A DNA stretch of 64,000 nucleotides. Origin: Actinobacteria bacterium HGW-Actinobacteria-2. Its GTDB lineage: Bacteria; Actinomycetota; Actinomycetes; Propionibacteriales; Propionibacteriaceae. Under the pieces are notes generated by a model. It ran no database searches. It was given only the letters and a program-made list of their open reading frames with translations, and was not told the origin of the DNA. The DNA is taken from positions 372,964-436,963 of the forward strand of contig PHEY01000001.1 in NCBI GenBank assembly GCA_002841335.1. Reading direction: 5' to 3'. Positions within the stretch are counted from its first letter, which is position 1; the number at the start of each line of letters is the position of its first letter. Shown piece after piece: positions 36,201-44,406 of this stretch. A program made the position numbers and the translations under genes.

Positions 36201-37894
36201 TAGGGGTTCTCGTCGACCACTTCGGCACCCAGCACGCTCAGGTGGGGCATCACTTTGGCCAAGCTGATCTCGGCATGGGTGAACACCTTCAGCCGCAGAT
36301 CGGCCGGGTCTTCGGCGTCGGAGACGGTGGTCATCAGCAAGGCCAAGTCGTCCGAGCCGGTCAGATGATTGGCCCGCAACAGGTCAGCGACCGCCTCGGC
36401 CGGGCTGTAGTCGGCCTCGTAGGCGCCGTCGAACTCCACTCCCCTGGCCTCGCTGGGCAACACCGCGGCCAACTCCTGGAACTGGTCCTCCCAGCTCATC
36501 GCGGCCGCCTTCACCTCGGCGGTCAGCGCGTCCACGTCCGGGTCGGACGGCGCGTCGGCGCCGAGCCGGATCACGAAGAACAGCCGGGTCAACACCGACT
36601 CGCTGACCAGGGTGCGGTACTCGACTTCAGCCCCTCCCAGCCGGCTCATCAGGATCTCCTGGATGCGCAGCCGGGTGGCGGTGTCGTAGCGATCACGAGG
36701 AACGAAGACCAAGGCGGTGACAAAGCCGCCGTAGCGGCTGCGCCGCAGGAAGACCCGCACCTGGCGCCGCTCACGGATACCGGTGATCGCTCCGATGGTG
36801 TGAGACAACTCCTCCACACCGGCTTCGAACAGTTCGTCGCGGGGGTAGTTGGAGATGATCTGGCGCAGCGCGTTCCAACCGTAGGAATGCGGCTCGAAGC
36901 CGCTGATGGCCAGCAGCTCGGCGGTCTTGGCGGCCAGTACTGGGACGTTCTCGAGCGCGTCGTTGTAGGCGCTGGCCGCGAACAGACCCAGGAAGCGATG
37001 CTCGCCGATCAGGCTGCCGTCGGCGGCGAAGCGGCGCACCGACACATGGGTCAGGTAGGCGCGTCGATGCACCGGCGAGCGCCGCCGGTCTCGCACCAGC
37101 ACCAGCGGATCCCGCTCTCCGGGGACGGGCAGGTTGACCCGGTCGACTGCGGTCTCGCCGCGCAGGATGCCCAGCTGGCTGCCGTCGGTCGGGGTCAGTG
37201 CGGTGGTGTCTCCGGTGTAGTGGCCGTAGCCGACGAACACGAAGTGGCCATCGGCCATCCAGTTCAACAGCTGGACGGCCTCATGGGTGCCCGGATCGCC
37301 CTGCAGCTCAGCCGCCGCCTCGCGGCAGCGGTCCAGCATCGGCAGCCAGTCGGCCACGGTCACCGCAACGGTCGAGAGAGCCCGCCGCAGGCCGTCCAGC
37401 AGCTCCCCGCCGAGTTCCTCGGCCGAGTGCCCCAGGGGCGGGTACATCTCCAGCACGATCCACGCCTCGGCGTCCTCGCCGCCGCTCAGGCTGAGCAGGG
37501 TGCCGTCAGCGTCACGGCGCACCGCCGACGTGGGGTGGAACAGGCCGCGGAGGCTCCAGTCCTGGCTGGTCAGCTCCATGATCGCGGTGTCGACCAGGAA
37601 GGGCTGATCGTCGGTGACCACCAGTACCAAGGCCGACCCGCGGGCATCCCACTCCTGCGGGGTGAAGAGCCGCAAGGCCGGTTCACCGCGCCGTCGAACC
37701 GCACCCAGTTCCAGGTGTGCTGCCGCAGTGGCAGCCACCGAACCCGGGTCCAGGTCGGACAGCTCGGTGTCGGGGATCTGCGCCACATAGGCGTGGATCA
37801 ACTCCGATTGGTCGTTGGTGGTGTTCTGGGTGGCCTGCGCCAGAAGCGCCTTCCGCAGGCCGGACGATGCCCGCGACGCCATTGTGGACAACAC
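33197..37894 (-). CDS. gdh: Giant NAD-specific glutamate dehydrogenase
   Basis: A 1565-residue NAD-dependent glutamate dehydrogenase of the 180-kDa class, which converts glutamate to 2-oxoglutarate and ammonium. The dehydrogenase core is recognised by VHLRFGAVARGGLRWSDR, then VKAQMVKNTVIVPVGAKGGF (catalytic lysines), a TCVGIGDMAGDVFGNGML nucleotide-binding region and GANLGCTQ-like AEGGNLGCTQLGR. The long N-terminal part has ACT-like regulatory regions typical of the class. The start is uncertain: a TTG at 37892-37894 has AAGGAG five bases away, while an ATG four codons later has poorer spacing. In mycobacteria this enzyme is inhibited by GarA, a PknG substrate; a PknG-like operon lies 10 kb away. 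Confidence 0.93.
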   Translation of the reverse strand: MLSTMASRASSGLRKALLAQATQNTTNDQSELIHAYVAQIPDTELSDLDPGSVAATAAAHLELGAVRRRGEPALRLFTPQEWDARGSALVLVVTDDQPFLVDTAIMELTSQDWSLRGLFHPTSAVRRDADGTLLSLSGGEDAEAWIVLEMYPPLGHSAEELGGELLDGLRRALSTVAVTVADWLPMLDRCREAAAELQGDPGTHEAVQLLNWMADGHFVFVGYGHYTGDTTALTPTDGSQLGILRGETAVDRVNLPVPGERDPLVLVRDRRRSPVHRRAYLTHVSVRRFAADGSLIGEHRFLGLFAASAYNDALENVPVLAAKTAELLAISGFEPHSYGWNALRQIISNYPRDELFEAGVEELSHTIGAITGIRERRQVRVFLRRSRYGGFVTALVFVPRDRYDTATRLRIQEILMSRLGGAEVEYRTLVSESVLTRLFFVIRLGADAPSDPDVDALTAEVKAAAMSWEDQFQELAAVLPSEARGVEFDGAYEADYSPAEAVADLLRANHLTGSDDLALLMTTVSDAEDPADLRLKVFTHAEISLAKVMPHLSVLGAEVVDENPYIWELRGQRVQVYDFGLRLPAGATWDAEARQRFADAFDASWNRRCEPGQLNKLVVPAGLTWQQVTYLRTILRYLQQAGVPFSQTYMSAAVNANPHIAAELVAAFETKFDPAAFSDEQERAAALEAVFARLDGHLDAVASLDQDRILRAMGAVIKACVRTNAFTGNPVLAIKLRPAELELLPQPRPAFEIFTYSPRVLGVHLRFGAVARGGLRWSDRLEDFRTEVLGLVKAQMVKNTVIVPVGAKGGFVPLRLSGSMDRAARQAEGVACYKLFVDALLSVTDNIVDGAVVPPADVLRYDGDDPYLVVAADKGTATFSDLANEISVKRGYWLGDAFASGGSSGYDHKAMGITARGAWESVKRHFAEMGLDPAVDEFTCVGIGDMAGDVFGNGMLCSDKIKLVAAFNHLHIFLDPDPDAALSYAERQRLFALPGSTWADYQPISAGGGVYSRDAKSIPISAEVRAALGLADAVTSLRPNELISAILTAPVDLVFNGAVGTYVKAVTETHAMVGDKANDAVRVDGGRLRARCVAEGGNLGCTQLGRVEYARTGGRINTDFIDNSAGVDTSDHEVNIKILLSGPVASGQLTVPERDELLASMTDEVAQLVLAHNLDQNLALSNSELRSERLMGQLESWMSTLVSAGILDRRLEYLPSSEEMVARIASGAMLTRPELSTLLAYTKIALKQWVLATDLPEDPYLADRLMQYFPEPLREKFADIIPGHRLGREIITTVAVNRFVNSQGITAYHRLSSETGAGVADIIRAQLASRAIFNVGLDEVRLRRSELSAELATELRVALLRMVERGTRWLLHHEQAPLDVAAAVAEYAPDVAELRPLLASLLGGADAHARVAHARGWIDAGVPLELAENLSTSGQAHTLLSVVEVAHRLKQPVVRVAEVHYRLGDALGLDLLFGGVDGLPRQVRWDAMARAALRDELLSAHTELTAKVLASADTHAMAGTVVASWVSTHPSMAARVSTIRQVCDGTPDVAKMNVGLSQLRAMLSE

Positions 37895-37945
37895 AGCTCC
37901 TTCGCCGATTAGGACTTTGACAGCCTATCCAGCCAGCATTGGCTT

Positions 37946-38425
37946 ATGCAGATCCACGCCAGCAACGATTTCGCGGCAGCTCCGGATGCGGTTTTCGCAA
38001 TGCTCACCGACCGGGTGTTCCTGCGGGCCAACGCGTTGGCCACCGATCCGCTCGAACATGAGGTGTCGGTCAATGGTTTGACCACCACCACGCGACGCGT
38101 CATGCCTAGTCCGAGCGCAGTAGCCCGGTTCACCGGATCGACCCTGGCGATCATCGACGAAATCCGCTGGGAGCCGGAGAACGGCCCCGTACGCACCGGA
38201 GCGGCGTCCATCACGGTGGAGGGCATGCCGGCCGGGCTGGTGGGTACCGTCCGGCTGAGCCCCGGCGGGCGCGGCACCCTGCTGGACTACGACGGAGAGC
38301 TCACCGTGAACGTTCCGATCCTCGGACCGAGCCTGGCCAAGCAGGCCGCGCCGGTGCTCCTGGACGCCTTGGCCACGCAGCAGCAGGTGGGCGACGCCTA
38401 CCTGGCCACGGCCCTCGCCGAGTAG
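37946..38425 (+). CDS. DUF2505-like protein (SRPBCC-fold)
   Basis: A 159-residue protein resembling the actinobacterial DUF2505 family, related to the START/SRPBCC ligand-binding fold. It begins with MQIHASNDFAAAPDAVFAML, has a beta-rich middle and ends with an amphipathic helix (QAAPVLLDALATQQQVGDAY), as expected for that fold. The ligand and role are unknown. No ribosome binding site precedes the ATG; a TTGACA hexamer at 37917-37922 could be a -35 element, but I cannot place a clear -10. It is divergent from the GDH gene. Confidence 0.78.
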   Translation: MQIHASNDFAAAPDAVFAMLTDRVFLRANALATDPLEHEVSVNGLTTTTRRVMPSPSAVARFTGSTLAIIDEIRWEPENGPVRTGAASITVEGMPAGLVGTVRLSPGGRGTLLDYDGELTVNVPILGPSLAKQAAPVLLDALATQQQVGDAYLATALAE

Positions 38426-38694
38426 GCCAAACTGCTACTGACAGCCCAGTCAGAGGCCTGTTTTGGGCCAACTACGAGATCCGATGCTCAGCATTCGAGA
38501 TACGCCGGGTGGGACAGCCGCCACAACGACCGTTGGTAGGGCCGAAGGCGGGATGACTACGGCCTGAGCGGTGCCACTTCGGCGGGTTCTCCAGGTCACA
38601 CAGGGACGGCGGGAACGGTGGAACCGACGACGCGACGGTGATTCACCTTGCCCACCGAACCGTCCGGCAGCGCCCGTGCGACCCCTGTGGCGCC
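38426..38694. other. 269-base gap without a recognised gene
   Basis: The stretch between the DUF2505-like gene and the convergent UPF0303-like gene has no frame with coding character. A small hairpin CTGAC/GTCAG (38438-38442 with 38449-38453) just after the DUF2505 stop, followed by GTTTTG, may terminate that gene. I see no tRNA, riboswitch or repeat here. Confidence 0.4.
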
Positions 38695-39156
38695 CTAGCC
38701 GGCCAGGTACTCCCGCAGCATCCGAACGACGAAGGCGTGATCGTCGAGTTGCGGCAGCCCCGACACGCCGACGGCACCGATCACGACGCCACTCAGCAGG
38801 CGAAGCGGCACTACTCCGCCGTGGGCGGCATACACCGCCGGATCAAGACGGGAGTCGGTGTCGAAGTCCTTGCCGCGATCGCGGAAGCTCTCGCCGACAG
38901 CCAAGGACGCCTGTCCATAGCGCAGGACCACCCGAGTCTTGCGCTCCAACCAATCGTCGTTGTCCGCGCTTGACCCCGGCAAAGCGGAGTGGAAGACGCG
39001 CTGCTCGCCCAGCCGGATTCCGATCACGATCGGCAGCGACTCTGCCTCGGCCGCTCGCCGCATCGCGGTGCCGAGAGCCCACGCATCAGCCAGCGAAAAG
39101 TCGGCGAAACGCAACTGCGTGGCTTCTTGGTCAAGCTGCTCGCTCAACGCACTCAT
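38695..39156 (-). CDS. UPF0303/GlcG-HbpS-like protein
   Basis: A 153-residue protein of the UPF0303 type, related to the GlcG/HbpS heme-binding fold and often annotated as heme-degrading domain protein. Supporting segments are IVIGIRLGEQRVFHSALPGSS, DDWLERKTRVVLRYGQAS and the Gly-rich VYAAHGGVVPLRL...GAVGVSGLPQLDDHAFV, which is shared with GlcG proteins. No signal peptide is seen. Whether it binds heme cannot be told from sequence. It faces the DUF2505-like gene and is divergent from the tryptophanase gene. Confidence 0.75.
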   Translation of the reverse strand: MSALSEQLDQEATQLRFADFSLADAWALGTAMRRAAEAESLPIVIGIRLGEQRVFHSALPGSSADNDDWLERKTRVVLRYGQASLAVGESFRDRGKDFDTDSRLDPAVYAAHGGVVPLRLLSGVVIGAVGVSGLPQLDDHAFVVRMLREYLAG

Positions 39157-39307
39157 ACGGACTCCTCACCCGGTGGATCGCTGTCGAGGTTACCGGTGAG
39201 ACCTCGCGTCCGGGCCAAGAAGGCGAGGATCTACCCCCGCTGGAAAACTGGCCCGAAACGGTGCGCCGCCATGTGGGAAATCCGGGCCCCGAAGAAGCCC
39301 CGGAGAC

Positions 39308-39313
39308 TAGCCT
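39308..39313 (+). promoter_or_regulatory. Putative -10 box of the tryptophanase-like gene
   Basis: TAGCCT fits TANNNT and would give a leader of about 32 bases that contains the GAAGGAAA ribosome binding site before the ATG at 39352. The rest of the 195-base divergent gap holds a short CGAGGT/ACCTCG inverted repeat but nothing I can name. Confidence 0.35.
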
Positions 39314-39351
39314 GTGACCGCTCGTGAACCCGAACTGCGAAGGAAATTTCA

Positions 39352-40800
39352 ATGGCGAAAGTGACGTTCTTCTCTGGCCAACAGCTGCCACTGGAGATGC
39401 ACAAGGTACGAATCATCCAGAAGCTCAACCTGTTGCCCATCGAAGACCGACAGCGCGCCATCGCCGGGGCCGGCTACAACACCTTCCTGTTGGACAACGT
39501 CGACGTCTTCCTCGACATGCTCACCGACTCCGGCGTGAACGCGATGAGCGATCGCCAGCAGTCGGCGATGATGATCGCCGATGACGCCTACGCCGGCTCG
39601 GCCACCTACACCCGGCTGTACGACAAGCTGGTCGAACTGTTCGGGATGACCTACTTCCTGCCCGCCCACCAGGGCCGGGCCGCGGAGCACATCTTGAGCA
39701 AGTCGCTGGTCAAGCCGGGCACCTACGTGCCGATGAACTACCACTTCACCACCTCCAAGGCCCATGTCACCGAGATGGGCGGCCAGGTGCTGGAGCTGAT
39801 CACCGAGGCCGGCCTGCAGGTCACTTCGGACGATCCCTTCAAGGGCAACTTCGATGTGGCTGCGCTCAAGGCGCTGATCGACGATAAGGGCGCCGACGCT
39901 ATCGCCTACGTCCGCGTCGAAGCCGGCACCAACCTGATCGGCGGCCAGCCGCTCAGCCTGGCCAACTTCCGCGAGACCACCCAGCTGTGCCGCGACCACG
40001 GGATTCTGACCGTGCTGGACGCGTCCCTGTTGGCCGACAACCTGCACTTCAACAAGACCCGCGAAGCCCAGTGCGCTGACATGAGCATCCCGGAGATCAC
40101 CATGGCGATCGCCGACTGCTTCGACATCATCTACTTCTCCGCCCGCAAGCTCGGCTTCGGCCGCGGCGGCGGCATCTGCATCCGGGACGAGGCCATCTAC
40201 AAGCAGATGCGTGCGCTGGTGCCGATGTTCGAGGGCTTCCTCACCTACGGCGGCATGTCGGTGCGGGAGATGGAGGCCATCACCGTCGGTCTGGACGAGA
40301 CGATGGATGAGGACATGATCAACCAGGGTCCGCTGTTCATCGAGCACATGGTGAACGAACTCGATGCCCGCGGCATCCCGGTGATCACTCCGGCCGGTGG
40401 ACTCGGAGCCCACCTGGACGCGATGCGTTTCCTGCCGCACGTTCCGCAGAACCAGTACCCGGCCGGCGCCCTGGCGTCCGCGCTATACCTGGCCTCCGGC
40501 GTCCGCGGGATGGAGCGCGGCACCCTGAGCGAGCAGCGCGAACCCGATGGCACCGAGCCGATGGCAAACATGGAGTTGGTGCGTTTGGCCCTGCCGCGCC
40601 GGGTGTTCACGCTCAGCCAGGTGAACTACGCCATCGACCGCATCGACTGGCTCTACCAGAACCGTGACCTGATCGGCGGCCTGCGCTTCGTCGAGGAGCC
40701 GGAGATCCTGCGCTTCTTCTACGGACGCCTGGAACCGATCGGCGACTGGGTCGAGAAGCTCACCGCGGCCTTCCGGCAGGATCTGGGCGACAGCCTGTAG
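39352..40800 (+). CDS. Tryptophanase / tyrosine phenol-lyase family PLP enzyme
   Basis: A 482-residue beta-eliminating lyase of the aspartate aminotransferase fold. Typical segments are YNTFLLDNVDVFLDMLTDSGVNAMS (abridged), YAGSATYTRL, a PAHQGRAAEHIL motif, VRVEAGTNLIGGQP and VLDASLLADN, where the Asp should bind the PLP nitrogen. The PLP lysine should be Lys266 in FSARKLGFGRGGGICI. In the well-studied TnaA and Tpl enzymes this loop reads SGKKD or SAKKD with GG further on, so this protein belongs to a divergent branch. Substrate could be tryptophan, tyrosine, or another beta-substituted amino acid. A good ribosome binding site (GAAGGAAA) precedes the ATG. A strong hairpin follows the stop. 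Confidence 0.85.
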   Translation: MAKVTFFSGQQLPLEMHKVRIIQKLNLLPIEDRQRAIAGAGYNTFLLDNVDVFLDMLTDSGVNAMSDRQQSAMMIADDAYAGSATYTRLYDKLVELFGMTYFLPAHQGRAAEHILSKSLVKPGTYVPMNYHFTTSKAHVTEMGGQVLELITEAGLQVTSDDPFKGNFDVAALKALIDDKGADAIAYVRVEAGTNLIGGQPLSLANFRETTQLCRDHGILTVLDASLLADNLHFNKTREAQCADMSIPEITMAIADCFDIIYFSARKLGFGRGGGICIRDEAIYKQMRALVPMFEGFLTYGGMSVREMEAITVGLDETMDEDMINQGPLFIEHMVNELDARGIPVITPAGGLGAHLDAMRFLPHVPQNQYPAGALASALYLASGVRGMERGTLSEQREPDGTEPMANMELVRLALPRRVFTLSQVNYAIDRIDWLYQNRDLIGGLRFVEEPEILRFFYGRLEPIGDWVEKLTAAFRQDLGDSL

Positions 40801-40816
40801 TCACCGTCGGCAACGC

Positions 40817-40848
40817 GTGGCGCATCGGGAACCTTCCTGATGCGCCAC
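40817..40848 (+). terminator. Hairpin terminator after the tryptophanase-like gene
   Basis: GTGGCGCATC (40817-40826) and GATGCGCCAC (40839-40848) form a perfect 10-bp stem with an additional inner GGAA/TTCC pairing. It starts 17 bases after the stop codon. No T-run follows. It may serve the convergent dnaE2 transcript as well. Confidence 0.6.
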
Positions 40849-40956
40849 CTGCTGATGCCGGGAAGACCTGTCAGTCCGTGACTTCCAGGATCCGGTTAGG
40901 GATGGCCGCATGATCGGCCGGGTCGATCTGCCCGGCAGCCAAAAGCGCAGACGCGG

Positions 40957-43900
40957 TCAATGGAAGTCGCGGCTGCGGTGCGGCACCAGGATCGGCAGGG
41001 CCTCGATGCGGTCGGCCAGCACGTTGACCACCCCTTCGGGTGAGCGTTCCAGCTTGCCGCGCACCACCACCGCCGAGGACGTCCGGGCCACTGCGCGATA
41101 GCGCTGCCACACCCCCATCGAGCAGACCACGTTGAGCAGACCGAACTCGTCCTCCAAGCTCAGGAAGGTGATTCCCGAGGCGGTGGCCGGGCGCTGCCGG
41201 TGGGTCACCAGACCGCCGACCTCGATGCGGCGATCAGGCTCGGCGAAACGCAGGTCGACGCTGCTGAGCACTCCCCTGGTCTTCAGTTCGGCACGCAACT
41301 GACCGATCGGATGCTCCCCGGTGCTCACTCCGGTGGCCCACAACTCGTTGGCCAGCGCCTCGGTGGGAGTCGGCTCACCGAACAGCACCGGCTGAATCTC
41401 GATCAGGGTTCCCGGCAGCGACTCCGGCTGATTCAGCGCGGCCCGTCCGGCCTGCCACACCGCTGAACGTCGAGGAAGCCCCAGGCAGTCGAAGGCCCCG
41501 GCGGTGGCCAGAGATTCCAGTTGCTCGACGCTCAGCGCCGTGCGTCGGACCAGGTCCTCCATCGAGGAGAACGCCCCCGCTGCCCGGGCGGCAACGATCC
41601 GGGCAGCCACCTCCCGACCGATGCCCCGCACCCCGGCCAGCCCCAACCGGACGGCGAAGGCGCCATCGCGGCGATGGGCAGCACCGTCGTCGGGGGTGGC
41701 TGGGTCGAACTCGCCGACCGGTGGCTGCTCCCCCACGCAAGACGCCATTCCTGTCGGGCCTGGGGTTTCGACAGGTTCAACCAGCGACGTGTGGGGCTCA
41801 ACCAGCGACGTGTGGGGCTCAACCAGCGACGTGTCGAAACCATCCAGCACCTCCAGCCCGGCGTCCACCCCGGACCGCGACAGGTCCGGCGGCAGCACCA
41901 CCACGCCATGACGACGGGCATCGGAGACCAGGGTGGACGCGGAATAGAAACCCATCGGCTGCGCCCGCAACAACCCGGCCAAGAAGGCGCCGGGGTAATG
42001 CAGCTTCAGCCAGGAGGAGGCATAAACCAGCAGCGCGAAACTCAGCGAATGCGATTCGGCGAAGCCGAAGTTGGCGAAGGCTTGGATCTGGGCGTAAATG
42101 CGATCAGCCGGCTCACCGACCAACCCGTTGCGCGCCATCCCCTCGAACAGTTTGGCCTTCAGCGATTCGATCCGTTCCACCCCGCGCTTGGAGCCCATCG
42201 CCCGACGCAGCAGGTCGGCGTCCTCGCCACTGCAATCGCCGACCGCCATGGCCATCTGCATCAGCTGCTCCTGAAACACCGGCACTCCCAAGGTGCGCTT
42301 CAGCACCGGTTCCAGCTTGGGGTGGGCGTAGGTGACCGGTTCGCGTCCCAGCTTGCGCCGGACGAACGGGTGCACCGCCCCGCCCTGGATCGGCCCAGGA
42401 CGAATGAGCGCGATCTGGATCACTAGGTCGTAGAAGCGGCGCGGCTGCAGCCGGGGCAACAGCCCCATCTGGGCGCGGGATTCGACCTGGAAGACCCCGA
42501 TCGAATCGGCCCGGCAGAGCATGTCGTAGACCCCGGGCTCCTCCTTGGGAATCGTGGCCAGCTCCCAGTGCTCGCCGGTCGCGGCGGCGATCAGGTCGAA
42601 GCTGTGCTGGAGGGCGGCGAGCATGCCCAGGCCGAGCAGGTCGAACTTCACCAGCCCCATCCAGGCGGCATCGTCCTTGTCCCACTGGATCACCGTGCGT
42701 CCATCCATCCGGGCGTGCTCGATCGGCACCACCTCACCGACCGGACGTTCGGTGAGCACCATCCCGCCGGAATGAATCCCCAAGTGGCGCGGCGCTTTCA
42801 ACAGCTGAGTGGCCAACTCGACCACTGTGGGCGGAATGTCCCCGGCTTCGGCGGCCAGCGAGGATCCCCACCGCTCCACGTGACGGGCGAAGGCATCGGC
42901 CTGGCCGGTGCTGTAGCCCAGCGCGCGGGAGATGTCGCGGATCGCGTTCTTGGGTCGGTACTGGATGACATTGCACACCTGCGCGGCACGATGGCGTCCG
43001 TAGCGATCGAAGACCCACTGGATGATCTCCTCGCGCCGGTCGGCGTCGAAATCCACATCGATGTCGGGCTCCTCGTCGCGCAGTGCCGACAGGAAACGTT
43101 CGAACGGCAGGTCGTAGGCGATCGAGTCGACCGCGGTGATGTTCAGCAGGTAACAGACCGCCGAGTTGGCCGCCGAGCCGCGTCCCTGACACAGGATCCC
43201 GCGCCGCCGGGCCTCGGCGACGATGTCGTGGACGATCAGGAAGTAGCCGGGAAAATCCTTGGCCTCGATCACGGCCAGTTCGCGTTCGATCCGCGCCCGC
43301 TGATCGGCGGTGAGTTTGGGGTACCGGGTCGGCACTGCCGCCCACACCAGGTGTCGCAGCCAACTCATCGGGGTGTGCCCGGCGGGCACCTCCTGCTTCG
43401 GCAGCGCCGGCTTGGCCCGACGCAGCGAGAAGGCCAGCTGCTCAGCCAGCGGGACGGTGCGTGCCACCGCGCCGGGATAGCGGACGAAACGCGCTGCCAT
43501 CTCCTCCCCCGAGCGCAAGAAGGCGGCTCCGGCGGCCGGCAGCCAGCCGTCCAGAGCGTCCAGGCTGCGATTGGCCCGGACGGCGGCCACCGCCTGAGCC
43601 AGCCGGTGCTGCGCCGGCGTGGCGTAGTGGACATTGCCGGTGGCGATGGTGGGCACCCCCAGCTCGGCGGCCACCGCGGCGAGGGCATCGTTGTCGACCG
43701 AGTCGGTGGGATTGCCGTGATCGATCAACTCCACAAAGACCTGATCGGCGCCGAACTGCTGGCACAACTCGGCCAGGGCGCGACGGGCCCCCGCGACCCC
43801 GTCGGCGGCCAACCCCTGCCGCACGGCACCCTTGCGACACCCGGTGAGCACCACCCAGTGCCCGCCACCCTGGGCGGCCAACTGCTCGGGGTCGTAGACC

Positions 43901-44397
43901 GGACGGCCCTTCTGACCACCGGCCAGCTGCGCGGTGGTGATCGCCCCGGCCAGTCGGTGATAGCCCTCCTCGCCGATCGCCAACACCACCAGGTGCTGCC
44001 CGACCGGGTCCGGCTGCCCCGCCTGCGGAGCCGGCAACCCCAGCGACAACTCCGCGCCGAACACGGTCCGCACGCTGAGCTGCTCGGCCGCCTCGGCGAA
44101 CCGGACGATGCCGTACAGCCCGTCGTGATCGGTGATCGCCAGCGCCTCCAAACCCAGCCGCTCGGCCTCCACCGCCAACTCGGCCGGATCACAGGCACCA
44201 TCGAGGAAGGAGAAGGAGGAATGGGCGTGCAGTTCGGCGTACGGCACCGTCGAGGCCGGGCGCTCGACCGTCGGCGCCCGATAGGGCCCTCGTTTGCGTG
44301 AACTGGGCACCTCCGCCACTGCGGCGGCCCGCTTCGATGCGCTGAGGGTCTGCTCCAATGCCCGCCAACTCATTGGCGGATTGTTGAACCCCATCAC
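40957..44397 (-). CDS. dnaE2: Error-prone DNA polymerase III alpha subunit (DnaE2/ImuC)
   Basis: The mutasome polymerase, 1146 residues, which with ImuA' and ImuB performs translesion synthesis and DNA-damage mutagenesis. The N-terminal PHP domain has LHAHSSFSFLDGA and ITDHDGLYG; the polymerase active site has PDIDVDFDADRREEI near 442; HLGIHSGGMVL and GFAESHSLSFA-type segments are DnaE2-like. The start is GTG or the ATG right after it (MGFNNPPMSW), matching the usual DnaE2 N-terminus. The gene follows imuB by nine bases. Residues about 852-878 are an in-frame insertion with three TSLVEP units, encoded by a palindromic tandem repeat; the frame stays open and all catalytic regions precede it. 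Confidence 0.95.
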   Translation of the reverse strand: MMGFNNPPMSWRALEQTLSASKRAAAVAEVPSSRKRGPYRAPTVERPASTVPYAELHAHSSFSFLDGACDPAELAVEAERLGLEALAITDHDGLYGIVRFAEAAEQLSVRTVFGAELSLGLPAPQAGQPDPVGQHLVVLAIGEEGYHRLAGAITTAQLAGGQKGRPVYDPEQLAAQGGGHWVVLTGCRKGAVRQGLAADGVAGARRALAELCQQFGADQVFVELIDHGNPTDSVDNDALAAVAAELGVPTIATGNVHYATPAQHRLAQAVAAVRANRSLDALDGWLPAAGAAFLRSGEEMAARFVRYPGAVARTVPLAEQLAFSLRRAKPALPKQEVPAGHTPMSWLRHLVWAAVPTRYPKLTADQRARIERELAVIEAKDFPGYFLIVHDIVAEARRRGILCQGRGSAANSAVCYLLNITAVDSIAYDLPFERFLSALRDEEPDIDVDFDADRREEIIQWVFDRYGRHRAAQVCNVIQYRPKNAIRDISRALGYSTGQADAFARHVERWGSSLAAEAGDIPPTVVELATQLLKAPRHLGIHSGGMVLTERPVGEVVPIEHARMDGRTVIQWDKDDAAWMGLVKFDLLGLGMLAALQHSFDLIAAATGEHWELATIPKEEPGVYDMLCRADSIGVFQVESRAQMGLLPRLQPRRFYDLVIQIALIRPGPIQGGAVHPFVRRKLGREPVTYAHPKLEPVLKRTLGVPVFQEQLMQMAMAVGDCSGEDADLLRRAMGSKRGVERIESLKAKLFEGMARNGLVGEPADRIYAQIQAFANFGFAESHSLSFALLVYASSWLKLHYPGAFLAGLLRAQPMGFYSASTLVSDARRHGVVVLPPDLSRSGVDAGLEVLDGFDTSLVEPHTSLVEPHTSLVEPVETPGPTGMASCVGEQPPVGEFDPATPDDGAAHRRDGAFAVRLGLAGVRGIGREVAARIVAARAAGAFSSMEDLVRRTALSVEQLESLATAGAFDCLGLPRRSAVWQAGRAALNQPESLPGTLIEIQPVLFGEPTPTEALANELWATGVSTGEHPIGQLRAELKTRGVLSSVDLRFAEPDRRIEVGGLVTHRQRPATASGITFLSLEDEFGLLNVVCSMGVWQRYRAVARTSSAVVVRGKLERSPEGVVNVLADRIEALPILVPHRSRDFH
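41764..41841. repeat. 78-bp palindrome-bounded tandem repeat inside dnaE2
   Basis: The element is bounded by perfect 10-bp inverted repeats GGTTTCGACA (41764-41773) and TGTCGAAACC (41832-41841). Between them TCAACCAGCGACGTGT occurs three times, at 41777, 41798 and 41819, a 21-bp period. The period keeps the dnaE2 frame and yields TSLVEPH-TSLVEPH-TSLVEP. The termini and the core resemble REP-like intergenic palindromes that I recall as abundant in several actinobacterial genomes; here it sits within a coding sequence. Confidence 0.85.
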
Positions 44398-44406
44398 CGG
44401 CCCGAT

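Noticed and set aside
38426-38694. Gap considered as a possible structural RNA or riboswitch
   Set aside because: No conserved riboswitch core, tRNA cloverleaf or 6S/RNase P-like pairing was found by eye. Only a small hairpin after the upstream stop is evident.
40871-41110. 79-codon frame at the 3' end of dnaE2
   Set aside because: It overlaps the dnaE2 C-terminus in another frame, has no ribosome binding site and no recognisable composition.
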